From CAXMQZ01 sp963719055 (GTDB taxonomy: Bacteria; Acidobacteriota; Thermoanaerobaculia; Multivoradales; JAHEKO01): a DNA stretch of 64,000 bases. Location: contig CAVRAU010000014.1 of the NCBI GenBank assembly GCA_963719055.1, positions 1 through 64,000 on the forward strand, read 5' to 3'. This document shows positions 8,605 through 17,338 of this stretch, one piece after another (the first letter of the stretch is position 1; every line of letters starts with the position of its first letter). The position numbers and the translations under genes are program-made. Under the pieces are notes generated by a model, which did no database searches, had not been told where the DNA came from, and saw only the letters and a list, made by a program, of their open reading frames with translations.

Positions 8605-11040
8605 TGGCGACGATTGTCATCGAGCTGGCCGGCAGCGAGCTGCGAGTGGAGGCGGACGGGTTGCCGGTCGTGATCGGCGGGCACCAATCCCATATCCCCA
8701 TCTCGGGCGCTGTCGACGGGTTACCCCGGGCCTTTGTGGGGGTGGAGGCGGGCGAGCCGTTTCTGCAGCCCGCGGCAGGAGTGACGGGCGTGTTCTGTAA
8801 TGGCAATCCCTTGACCACCTCTCAGTGGTTACGAGACGGGGACGAGGTGCGGGTGGAGATGACCGTTCTCTCGGTGGCTCGTGAAGCCGATTCGACCCGG
8901 CTGAAGGTTCAGCAAGAGGTGACCGAGGTCGACACCGAGCCACCGATCATCGTCGCCTCGGATTCCCTGGTGCCGCCGCGTGAGGCCCCGCCCGAGGCCG
9001 TCGTGACTGCGGCGCAGTTCCAGCCCAAGGCTCTCCGCCACTCTCGAAGAGGTAGGCGGGTTCCCCATCCTCTCCTGGTAGTGACCTGGGTTGCCCTGGG
9101 TGTCCTGGCGATTGCCGCCTGGTACCTATTCACTTCTCGGGCGGTTGAAGTTCGCGTGCTGCCCGAACCGGATCGGCTCTCGGTGGAGGGGAGCTGGTTG
9201 GAACTGGAGCTGGGAGGACGGTACCTGTTGCGTCCTGGCACTTACGAAATCGTGGCTGAGAAGGAGGGCTATCGCCGGTTGCGGAAGCCCCTGGAAGTCA
9301 CGCGTCTCCCCAGTCAGGTGCACCAGTTCGAGCTGGAGAAGCTGCCAGGTATCCTCGAGTTGGTGACCATCCCCTCGGCGGGGGCTCAGGTGAGCATCGA
9401 TGGCCAGACGGTGGGTGTGACACCGCTGGAGCCCCTCGAGCTGACCCCAGGCGATCACACGGTGGTGGTGGCCTCCGGCCGGTTCGAGGCCGTGACCGAG
9501 ACCGTCACCATCGAGGGTGGCGGTGACACGGTCGTGTTGCGGGTCGAGCTGACTCCTTTGTGGGCTCCGGTCACCATCGTGTCCAGACCCGCGGGGGCCA
9601 CGGTTCGCATCGATGGCGAGGAGGTCGGGCAAGACTCCAGTGACTGCCGACGTGCTGGAGGGCGGTCATGGACTCGAGCTCCGCCTGACCGGCTACAAGC
9701 CCTACTCCACGAGACTCAATGTGTTGGCCAACCAGCCCTACAGCCCGCCAGTGGTCATGCTGCGACCGTCGGACGGTCAGCTCCTCCTGACGTCCGAGCC
9801 GGCAGGCGCCACCGTCAGCATCGATGACGAATACCGCGGGCAGACCCCGCTCGAGATCGAGCTCGCGCCAGGCGTCGACCATCGAATCAGCGTCTCGAAG
9901 ACCGGCTTCGACACGGCCAGTGACACCTTGCGGTTGGAGTCGGGTGGATCGCGCGAGATCCATGTGTCTCTGGACGCCCGATATGGTGATATCGAGATCA
10001 GCAGCGAGCCCGCCGATGCCGAGTTGATCGTCGATGGGGAAGTCGTGGGTACAGCCAACCAGACCCTGCGTCTCACGGCGACCCCGCACGAGATCGAAGT
10101 CCGCAAGGAGGGCTTTGAGAGCCATCGGCAGAGTCTGACTCCCCGCCCTGGTTTTCCCCAGGTCGTGCAGGTGACGCTGCGCACCGCGGAGCAGGTCAGA
10201 CAGGCGGCACGACTGCCGGTCATCCAGGGGCCCCAGGGTCAGGAGCTACGCCTCATCGAGCCGGGGAAGTTTCGTGTCGGGGCGTCTCGTCGCGAACCGG
10301 GACGCCGATCCAATGAGACCCTGAGGGATGTGGAGCTGACCCGCGCTTTCTACCTGGCGACCGAGGAGGTCAGCAACCGGGAATTTCACGAGTTCCGCGA
10401 GGAGCACAAATCGGGTCATGTGGGACAGAAGACCCTGGATCTGGACGAGTATCCGGTGGTCGAGGTGACCTGGAACGAGGCCGCCCGCTACTGCAATTGG
10501 CTCAGTGCCAAGGAAGGGCTGCCGCCCGCCTACGAGCTCAAGGGTGGCCAGATGGTGGGAACGAACCCTCTGGCCGGCGGATATCGCTTGCCCACGGAGG
10601 CCGAGTGGGTCTGGGCAGCGCGATTTGCCGGTTCTGGCGGCGGGCGCAAGTACCCCTGGGGCAACTCCCTGCCGGTGGCTCCGGGCTCCGGTAACTACGC
10701 GGACAGCTCGGCCGGAGGGCTGGTGGAAGGTACCATCGGTGGCTACAACGACGGTTTCGCCGCCACAGCCCCGGTGGACAGTTTCGAGCCCAATTCGGTG
10801 GGTATCTTCAACATGGGTGGCAATGTGGCCGAGTGGGTCCACGATTTCTATCAGATCTACCCATCGAGCTCCTCCACCCTCCTGGTCGACCCGATAGGAC
10901 CCGAAGAAGGCGAGTACCATGTGATCCGGGGGTCCAGCTGGATGGATTCCACGATCACGGAGTTGCGTCTGAGCTTTCGCGACTATGGCAATGGCTCGCG
11001 GCCCGATGTGGGCTTCAGAATCGCCCGGTTCGTAGACTAG
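8604..11040 (+). CDS. FHA-like / PEGA / SUMF1-domain membrane protein (frameshifted)
   Basis: One surplus G in the GGG at about 9627-9629 splits the gene; corrected length is 811 residues. Residues 1-95 resemble a degenerate FHA fold (NGNPL...WLRDGDEVRVEM). A membrane helix lies near 152-172. Several PEGA beta modules follow, each with a glycine-rich turn such as IDGQTVGVTPLEPLELTPG and IDDEYRGQTPLEIELAPG. The last ~275 residues form a formylglycine-generating-enzyme/SUMF1-type domain (GYRLPTEAEWVWAARF, NMGGNVAEWVHDFY, DVGFRIARF). The cysteine pair of true formylglycine-generating enzymes is absent, so this domain is probably a binding module rather than an active enzyme. PEGA modules usually lie outside the cytoplasm, which fits the single helix. 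Confidence 0.85.
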
Positions 11041-11067
11041 ATAGCCGATCCTGAGAAGGAGGCACCC

Positions 11068-11250
11068 ATGAGACTCTTTGCCCGTCTGATCCTCGGAACT
11101 CTCCTGCTCGCAGCCCTGCTGGTGAGCGCACATTCGGAGCCAGTAGTGGCCCAGACGGAAACGGAATCCGAGGCGGAAGCACCCGAGACCTTTGTGCCGA
11201 CCGAGAAGCTACCGGCGGACAGCGCGATCTCGTTTCCCGTCGATATCTGA
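11068..11250 (+). CDS. Short exported peptide of the TolQ/VWA cluster
   Basis: 60 residues. AGGAGG lies just upstream of the ATG. Residues 1-29 are a clear signal peptide (MRLFARLILGTLLLAALLV, cut near VVAQ). The mature ~30 residues are acidic and end in FVPTEKLPADSAISFPVDI. The stop is 11 bases before the TolQ-like gene. A short exported peptide directly before a MotA/TolQ/ExbB gene with a conserved-looking tail suggests a small accessory subunit of that complex. I recall similar tails ending in FPVDI next to such genes but cannot verify this here. Confidence 0.65.
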   Translation: MRLFARLILGTLLLAALLVSAHSEPVVAQTETESEAEAPETFVPTEKLPADSAISFPVDI

Positions 11251-11261
11251 GGACCTCCAAG

Positions 11262-12080
11262 ATGAAGAAACGCTACCCCGTCGAATTTGTCTATCAGGCC
11301 CTGTCCCTGATCCTTTCCCTGATCGTGGTGCATGCCTTCTATGTGACGGCCGTGCGTCCGCGGGCAGACGCCATCCTGTCCGAGCAGGTCGCGCAGATGC
11401 AGATCGATCCTTCTTTTGTCCAGGAACGCTCGGTATGGGTTGTCATCCGGGATTTCGAGCAGGAGGCCTGTTTCGTGCTCATGTTCTGGGCGATCGCCAT
11501 CATGATCTACAAGGGCGTGGTCCTGGCGCGGGAGCGTCGGCTTCTCCAGGACGATCTGGTTCCCCTGGCCGAAGGCACGCGGATCCTGCCTGAAGACGCA
11601 CGCGAATACACGCGGCAGATCCAATCTCTGCCGGCAGCCGAACAGCGTTCTTTGCTCCCCAAGGCCTTGATTGCGGCCTTGGATCGGTTTACCGCGACGC
11701 GCAACATCCAGGATGTCTCCAGCACCGCACACGCGATTTGCGATGCGGAATCGGAGAGGCTGGACTCTGAGCTTTCCATGGTCCGCTACATTGCCTGGGC
11801 CATTCCGTCGATCGGTTTCCTCGGCACCGTCCGGGGGATCGGTGACGCTCTGGGGCAGGCGCATCAAGCTGTCGAAGGCGATATCGCCGGGGTCACTCAG
11901 AGTCTCGGGGTGGCCTTCAATTCGACCTTTGTGGCCCTTCTCATCAGCATCTTTCTGATGTTCCTTCTGCACCAACTGCAGCTCAATCAAGAGCGGCTCG
12001 TGGCCGAGACCGAGACCTATCTGGATCGCAACCTGATCCGCCATCTGCAAGTCACGGCGAGTAGTGTCGTCGGCGTCTGA
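11262..12080 (+). CDS. MotA/TolQ/ExbB-family proton channel protein
   Basis: 272 residues, inner membrane. Hydrophobic segments lie near residues 9-30, 69-89, 173-195 and 217-237. The last two carry the family signature: PSIGFLGTVRGIGDALG with Thr189, and SLGVAFNSTFVALL with Ser221/Thr222. These match the polar residues that line the proton path in ExbB and TolQ (PxxGLLGTVxG and the GIxxALxxTxxGL region). The segment between helices 2 and 3 is a cytoplasmic helical domain. No exbD or tolR follows; instead two VWA proteins with an ExbD-like N-terminal helix do, so this protein probably forms the pentameric part of a stator-like motor with them. Spacing to both neighbours is 11 bases. Confidence 0.9.
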   Translation: MKKRYPVEFVYQALSLILSLIVVHAFYVTAVRPRADAILSEQVAQMQIDPSFVQERSVWVVIRDFEQEACFVLMFWAIAIMIYKGVVLARERRLLQDDLVPLAEGTRILPEDAREYTRQIQSLPAAEQRSLLPKALIAALDRFTATRNIQDVSSTAHAICDAESERLDSELSMVRYIAWAIPSIGFLGTVRGIGDALGQAHQAVEGDIAGVTQSLGVAFNSTFVALLISIFLMFLLHQLQLNQERLVAETETYLDRNLIRHLQVTASSVVGV

Positions 12081-12091
12081 CATCGTCGGCC

Positions 12092-13499
12092 ATGACCATC
12101 GTCGCCATCGAGCTGAATGACGCCGGCCTCCTGGCGGCCAGCGATGCGGGCACCACCTGGCCGCCGAGTCCCGGGTATGCGCTGCTGGATGGCAAGGAGC
12201 TGCTGGTGGGGTCGGCGGCCCAGACCCGGTCCCGACGCAAGCCCCGCTGGGTCGACAACCGGTACTGGGATCGACTCGATACCAGCCCGATGCCGAAACC
12301 GTTCCCGCGCAGCTTGAGTCGAGCCGACGTGGCCCACACGCATTTGACCCATCTCTGGAATCTGATCGTCCAAGACCTGGGCCCAGGCGCTGACCCATCG
12401 GTTCTCCTGGCAATCCCTGGAGGGTTCTCTGTCAGCCAGCTGGGTCTCATTCTCGGTGTGGCCAGGGCCAGCGAGATCCCTGTCACTGGCATGGTAGATG
12501 CGGCCCTAGCGGCAGTGGCCACCCAGACGGTAGGAGCCCGGATACTCCACCTGGAAGCCCAGTTGCATCGCATGATCTGGACAGAGATGGTGCATGACGG
12601 GGAGTTGGCTCGTCGGCGGGTCGAAGTCCTGGAGACGGGGGGGCTGGCCTCGATCTGGGATGCTTGGGCCAAGCGCGTCTCGCAGCTGCTCATTCGGCAG
12701 ACTCGCTTCGATCCCTTTCACCACGGCAACGCGGAGCAGACCCTTTACGATCTGCTGCCGACATGGTTGGACGAGCTGGCCACGTCGGGCAAAGCGGTCG
12801 TCACACTGGAGTCGGGAGGCAAAGAGCATCGGGTAGAGCTGATTTCGGAGGACATGGCGGCAGTTTCTGGCGACGTCACCGGTCCCGTGGTGGAGTTGGC
12901 GCGGGTGCTGTGCGGATCGGATGAGCCGCCGACGATCATGATCTCGGCGAGAGCGGCCGCGATTCCGGGCTTGATACCGCAGTTGACGCTGCTCTCGGGG
13001 ACCCCGGTGATCGCCCTCGAGGGTCAGGCGGCCGCTATGGGGACACTGGAGCATCGGCAGCGAATCGCCTCACCGGGCGACGATCTGCCCTTCGTGCTGC
13101 GGCTGCCGGCCGAGCTGCAGACCGCGCAGACAGCCGCTCTACCGATGTCGCCGGCGGTCGTGGTCGAGCCGCAATCCGGCAACGCGCTACCTACCCATGT
13201 CTTGTTCGAAGGGCTCGCCCACGCCATCACATCGGAGCCGTTGTGGCTCGGGTCTGCGGCCTCTTCAGAGGGCCGCGGTCTCGATGTGGGAGGTCCGATG
13301 CCGGGGCTGTCACGCCGCCACTGTGCCGTCGTTCTCAGCGGCGGATCGGTGATGGTGGAAGACCACAGCAGTTATGGCACCTATCTCAATGGCAGACGCC
13401 TCGAGGAGAGATCCGAGGCCGAGCGTTGGCGACCGGATTCGTCTGGGCAGCCCAGGAGTCGAGGTCGTGCTGATCGCGGTGGCGGAGCGCGATGTCTGA
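12092..13499 (+). CDS. Actin/Hsp70-like protein with C-terminal FHA domain (frameshifted)
   Basis: Removing one base near 13420 gives 468 residues ending VGDRIRLGSPGVEVVLIAV...DV. Residues 1-320 have the pattern of a degenerate actin/Hsp70 ATPase: a first strand (MTIVAIELNDAGL), VLLAIPGGFSVSQLGLIL, then GMVDAALAAVA and a second strand pair (ILHLEAQLHRM) where the usual phosphate-binding Asp is Glu. Residues ~370-460 form an FHA domain with GLSRRHCAVV, SSYGTYLNGR and a GDRIRLG strand: the Ser-Arg-Arg-His and Asn-Gly signatures for phospho-threonine binding are present. It has no membrane segment and is likely cytoplasmic, linking kinase output to the channel. It overlaps the next gene by eight bases. 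Confidence 0.8.
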
Positions 13500-14599
13500 A
13501 GCCAAAGCGCGTCGTCGCTCCTCGAACGTCTTCAGCCTCTCGTTTCTAGACGCGATGACCTGCGGCTTTGGGGCCGTCGTGCTGCTCTACATGGTCATCA
13601 ACGCAGCCACGGGACTGCGTACCGACCGACTGACCGGCCAACTGAAAGCCGAAGCGGATCGGCTGGACATCGAGGTCCTCGAAGGCCACCGCAATCTGGT
13701 CGAGCTGCGCAACTCGGTCCGCGATATCGATCGTCAGGAACGTTATTTCCAGGGGCCTTTCCGCTCGCTTGATCGAAGCCATCAAGGAGTTGGAGATCGA
13801 GCTGTCGACCTACGACGAGACCACCCTGGCTCGCAAGGAGCACCTGAACAAACTGATGGCCGATCTCAAGGCGCTGGAGGAGAGCAACCGGCGACTCTCC
13901 GCCTCGATCCCGCGGGAAGAGGTGGGTGGCGACAAGATCCGATCGTTTGTCGGCGACGGGGATCGACAGTACCTGACCGGCTTGAAGGTGGGGGGGCAGC
14001 GCATTCTGATTCTGGTGGATGCCTCGGCCAGCATGTTGGGCAAGAACCTGGTCAATATCATCCGCCGTCGAAATCTCCCTCCGGAGCGCCGAGTTCTGTC
14101 GGACAAGTGGCAGCACGCGCTGGCAAGCGTCGATTGGTTGACGACGCAGATCCCCGGCAGCAGCCAGTTTCAGATCTATGTGTTCAACGAACAGGTGCGA
14201 GCCGTGATCTCGGACACCAAGGGCCAGTGGTTGGATGGTGGGGATGCCGAGGTGCTGGACGACGCCGTCGAGAAACTGCGAGAGGTCGTGCCCGAAAAGG
14301 GCACCAACCTGCACACGGCCTTTGATTCGATCGATACCTTGGTACCGCCTCCGGACAATGTCATTCTGCTGACCGACGGTCTGCCCACGCAGGGGAAGTC
14401 TTCGACGCGCGGGAGTACGGTCAGCGCCCGGCAGCGTCTGAAATTCTTCGATCGAGCCTACGAGAGCGTGCCAAGGGGTATCCCCATCAACATCTTGCTG
14501 TTCCCCATCGAGGGTGATCCCAGAGCTGCGAGCTCGTTCTGGCAGTTGGCCATGGCCACCCGGGGGTCGTTCATGAGCCTGTCGGAGGACTGGCCATGA
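13492..14599 (+). CDS. VWA-domain protein with ExbD/TolR-like N-terminal helix, paralog 1 (frameshifted)
   Basis: One base too many between about 13752 and 13770; corrected length 368 residues. A basic N-terminus precedes FSLSFLDAMTCGFGAVVLL, a single membrane helix starting with Asp20. This matches the position of the proton-accepting Asp in ExbD/TolR helices (FIDV...). A coiled-coil stalk spans about residues 45-140. A von Willebrand A domain follows, with MIDAS motif DASAS and later Thr and Asp residues (GTNLHTAFD, LLTDGLPT). The topology predicted is N-in, VWA domain in the periplasm. The stop overlaps the start of paralog 2 (ATGA). It lacks a peptidoglycan-binding domain, unlike MotB or Pal-linked stators. 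Confidence 0.85.
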
Positions 14600-15603
14600 G
14601 TCGCAAGAGACGGAGCGGTCTCGAGGGGTTCAGTCTCTCGTTTCTGGATGTGATCTGTTGCGGTTTTGGCGCCATTGTCTTGCTGTTGGTGCTGTCCAAG
14701 ATCGGCGAGCCGGGGGCCATCGAGCAGTCGCGGATCGATCTCGATGCCTTGATCCGCAGACTGCAGGAGGAGATCTACGAGATGCGGGGCGAAACCGCGA
14801 TCTTGAACCGGGATCTGATCAGCCGCCAGGAACAGCTGTCGACAAACACCGAGAAGATTGCTCGACTGCGAGGAGACTTGTCCCGGATTCAAGGGGAATT
14901 CGCCGCTTCCGATCAGGAGTCGGAAGTGAGCGACATCATCGAGGGCCGTCTGGTGGCGGCCCAGCAGGATCTGACAGCCGAGATGATGCGGCTGCAACAG
15001 CAAAGCGCCGCTCGCCAGGTGGACAGCGATCTGATCGGTGGCATTCCGGTGGACAGCGAATACATCATCTTCGTCATCGATACCTCGGGCAGTATGTTCA
15101 CCTACGCCTGGAACTCCATGCTGCAGAAGATGACCCAGGTGTTGGATGCGTATCCGAAGGTCAAGGGTCTGCAGGTGATGAACGATATGGGGCAGTACAT
15201 GTTCCCCCGATATGCGGGTAAGTGGATCCCCGACACTCCGGGCCGGCGCAAGGTCATCCTGCAGAATCTGCGCAGTTGGAGCGTCTTCAGCAACAGCAGT
15301 CCGGTCGAGGGGATCACGCGTGCCATTCGGACCTTCGCGGCGGCGGACAAGAAGATCAGCATCTATGTCTTCGGCGACGAATTCACGGGCAAGTCCATCG
15401 ACGATGTGGTGACCACCGTGGATCGGTACAACAAGGTGGATGCCCAGGGAAACCGCTTGGTGCGGATCCACGCCGTCGGGTTCCCGGTCATGTTCTCTGT
15501 GGCCGGGGTGTCCAACACCACCGGTGTCAGGTTTGCCACTCTCATGCGCATTCTCTGTCACCGCAACGGTGGCACTTTCGTCGGTCTGAACAGTCTGCGC
15601 TAG
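14596..15603 (+). CDS. VWA-domain protein with ExbD/TolR-like N-terminal helix, paralog 2
   Basis: 335 residues, intact. GFSLSFLDVICCGFGAIVLL at residues 11-30 forms one membrane helix with Asp18, in the same place as in the upstream paralog. Residues 40-140 are a charged helical stalk. The VWA domain starts near 155 with MIDAS DTSGS (Asp162, Ser164, Ser166), while the end contains FGDEFTGKSIDDV and HAVGFPVMFS. MIDAS sites bind a divalent cation and protein ligands. Having two paralogs with the same helix suggests an asymmetric pair inside one channel pentamer. The gene ends the overlapping run; uppP begins 30 bases later and may or may not share the transcript. Confidence 0.88.
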   Translation: MSRKRRSGLEGFSLSFLDVICCGFGAIVLLLVLSKIGEPGAIEQSRIDLDALIRRLQEEIYEMRGETAILNRDLISRQEQLSTNTEKIARLRGDLSRIQGEFAASDQESEVSDIIEGRLVAAQQDLTAEMMRLQQQSAARQVDSDLIGGIPVDSEYIIFVIDTSGSMFTYAWNSMLQKMTQVLDAYPKVKGLQVMNDMGQYMFPRYAGKWIPDTPGRRKVILQNLRSWSVFSNSSPVEGITRAIRTFAAADKKISIYVFGDEFTGKSIDDVVTTVDRYNKVDAQGNRLVRIHAVGFPVMFSVAGVSNTTGVRFATLMRILCHRNGGTFVGLNSLR

Positions 15604-15633
15604 CCTTGCCGGGCGCGGTAGGATGCGCCTGCC

Positions 15634-16471
15634 ATGATCGATTGGTTCGAAGCCCTCGTTCTCGGGGTGGTGCAAGGTGCCACCGAGTACCTGCCGGTAA
15701 GCTCTTCGGGCCACCTGGTCCTCTTCCAGCACCTGTTCGGCCTGACCGAGCCGGCTCTGTTGTTCGACATCATCTTGCACGTCGCGACTCTTGTGGTGGT
15801 GCTCTGGTTCTATCGGCGGGATATCGCCGACCTGCTGAGCCAGAGTCTGGCGGCGGCGGGCGATTTGACCCACGGCAAGACCTGGTCTGCGACCCAGACC
15901 AGGTATCCAGGCTTTCGACTCGCCTGGCTGATCGTCGTGGGGACAGTACCGACAGCCCTGATCGGCATCACCCTGCAGGACACCTTCGAAGCTCTATTCG
16001 GTTCTTTGCGTACCGTGGGAGTGATGCTCTGGGTTACCGGTCTGATTCTGCTCGCGACGCGCTTTGCGACCCGTAGGTAGACGGGATATCGCCGAAATGA
16101 AATGGGTCGACGCCTTGCTGATCGGCCTCGTCCAGGGGCTCGCCATTACACCTGGAATCAGTCGATCGGGCTCCACCATTGCTGTTGCGTTGTTGTTGGG
16201 AATCCAGAAAGAGACAGCTGCCCGCTATTCCTTCTTGCTCTCCGTTCCATCGATCGTCGGTGCGCTGCTCCTCAAGATCGGTGATGCCGGAGGTAATGTC
16301 GGTCTCGCGGCCACGATCCTGGGTTTTGCGGCGGCCCTGCTGACAGGCTATTTCTGTCTTGTCTTCCTGGTGCGCATCGTCAAGAAGGGCAGACTGGCGT
16401 GGTTCGCGCCCTATTGTTTCCTCGTCGGACTGCTGGCGATGGGCCTGGCCAGTTTGCAGGGCCAGTCCTAG
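15634..16471 (+). CDS. uppP: Undecaprenyl-diphosphatase UppP/BacA (frameshifted)
   Basis: Removing one base at about 16075 gives 278 residues, the usual BacA length. The enzyme removes a phosphate from undecaprenyl diphosphate to recycle the lipid carrier for peptidoglycan and other wall polymers. Both signature blocks are present: EYLPVSSSGHL near the N-terminus and TPGISRSGSTI in the second half, including the catalytic Glu, Ser and Arg positions. Multiple hydrophobic helices match a polytopic inner-membrane enzyme. The break falls in a short cytoplasmic loop between the helical repeats, and both halves are well conserved, so a sequence error is more likely than a split gene. Confidence 0.93.
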
Positions 16472-16478
16472 CCCGAGA

Positions 16479-16661
16479 TCAGCTGGACCCTAGCAACTCC
16501 ACCAACTCGTCCAGTGGCGTGTCGGCTTCACCGCCCAATTCTGCGGCGAATTCGGCAGTCTCGCCGAACCAGGAAGCTAGCTGGGCAGGGTCGGTGAGGG
16601 CGGCCCAGACGGTTTCAGGTGGCTGTTCCAGCTCCAACTTCTCTTCGATGGTGGCGATCAT
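16479..16661 (-). pseudogene. Truncated SRPBCC/AHSA1-type domain fragment
   Basis: Sixty residues. The first ~40 read like the N-terminus of an SRPBCC (activator-of-Hsp90-like) protein: LELEQPPETVWAALTDPAQL then SWFGETAEF and a GGE turn. Full family members are about 140-160 residues, but this one ends after a short LDELVELLG tail. This looks like an internal deletion joining the start and the end of such a gene. It overlaps by ATGA with a 23-residue frame just upstream that resembles the end of an ArsR regulator. Such ArsR-SRPBCC pairs are common bicistronic units. Called a remnant; an intact very small protein cannot be excluded. Confidence 0.5.
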
Positions 16662-16729
16662 CGTCGGTCCTCCAGATGTTGTTGCAGTCTCGTGAGGCGT
16701 CGGTCCCAGATTTGAGAGTAGGGCTGCAT
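16658..16729 (-). pseudogene. Remnant resembling the C-terminus of an ArsR-family regulator
   Basis: A 23-residue frame, MQPYSQIWDRRLTRLQQHLE plus three residues, ending in TGA overlapped by the SRPBCC fragment's ATG. ArsR regulators paired with SRPBCC genes typically end in a (Y/F)WxxRLxxLxxHL helix, which this matches. In-frame stops lie only a few codons upstream, so the DNA-binding part is missing. Short and therefore uncertain. Confidence 0.35.
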
Positions 16730-16841
16730 GTTAAGCGATACAATTCACGGTCAACACAACATAGGCCAGAGATTGGCCTCAGGGGGTGGGGTCTGCAAGA
16801 ACGAATCGCCGCGCTGGCGGCTCTAGTGCTTTAGCATCATC

Positions 16842-17320
16842 ATGACGGTAGCGGGTGCTTACCCCGGCTCAGGCTGGAGAAGAAGGACATCTTCGGCTGG
16901 GTCGAGCATGTTCTGGTGGGCGACAGTCAACTCGACTTGATGGCGAAGCTGGATACGGGCGCCGATACCTCGTCCATCCACGCGACCAAGATCCGCCGGT
17001 ACCGATCCTCGAATCGTGAGCTCTGGTTGGACTTCCGGCTGACCGACGAATCTTCGGCAGGACCATCCGATTCAAGAAGAAGTTGGTCCGGTATGCCTTC
17101 ATCAAGGAGCATGAGGGACCGAGCCAGAAGCGTCCGGTGGTCGAACATGACGATCTGTCTGGGCGACCACAAAAAAGAGATCGAGGTCTCCTTGGTGGAC
17201 CGCGGTGTCTTTCAGTATCCGGTTCTTCTCGGTCGCAACGCCCTGGAGGGTCATGTGGTCGTGGATCCCGAGCTCTCCCTTACCGCCAGGCCCTCTTGTT
17301 CGCCCGAGGAGACCCGTTGA
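16842..17320 (+). CDS. ATP-dependent zinc protease family protein (aspartyl-protease-like fold, frameshifted)
   Basis: Conserved blocks occur in order but in changing frames: GWVEHVLVG and LMAKLDTGADTSSIHA (from 16895), then RFKKKLVRYAFIKEHEG and QKRPVVE (17071-17145), then TICLGDHKKEIEVSLVDR and YPVLLGRNALEGHVVVD to TGA 17320. The DTGA motif is the catalytic-aspartate signature of this retropepsin-like family. Breaks lie near 17055 and 17145; a third near 16865 would connect ATG 16842 to the conserved start. The family occurs next to ATP-grasp RimK-like ligases, as it does here two genes downstream. Likely cleaves a peptide tag or linkage made by that ligase; this is inference from the family's known gene neighbourhoods. 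Confidence 0.75.
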
Positions 17321-17338
17321 AGAAGGCGCCCTCTCTGG

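Noticed and set aside
8604..11040. Active formylglycine-generating enzyme
   Set aside because: The SUMF1-type domain contains no catalytic cysteine pair and no sulfatase gene is nearby.
11262..15603. Zorya anti-phage system
   Set aside because: The motor-like gene fits, but ZorB has a peptidoglycan-binding OmpA/MotB domain and Zorya needs ZorC/ZorD or ZorE; none is present, and VWA and kinase genes replace them.
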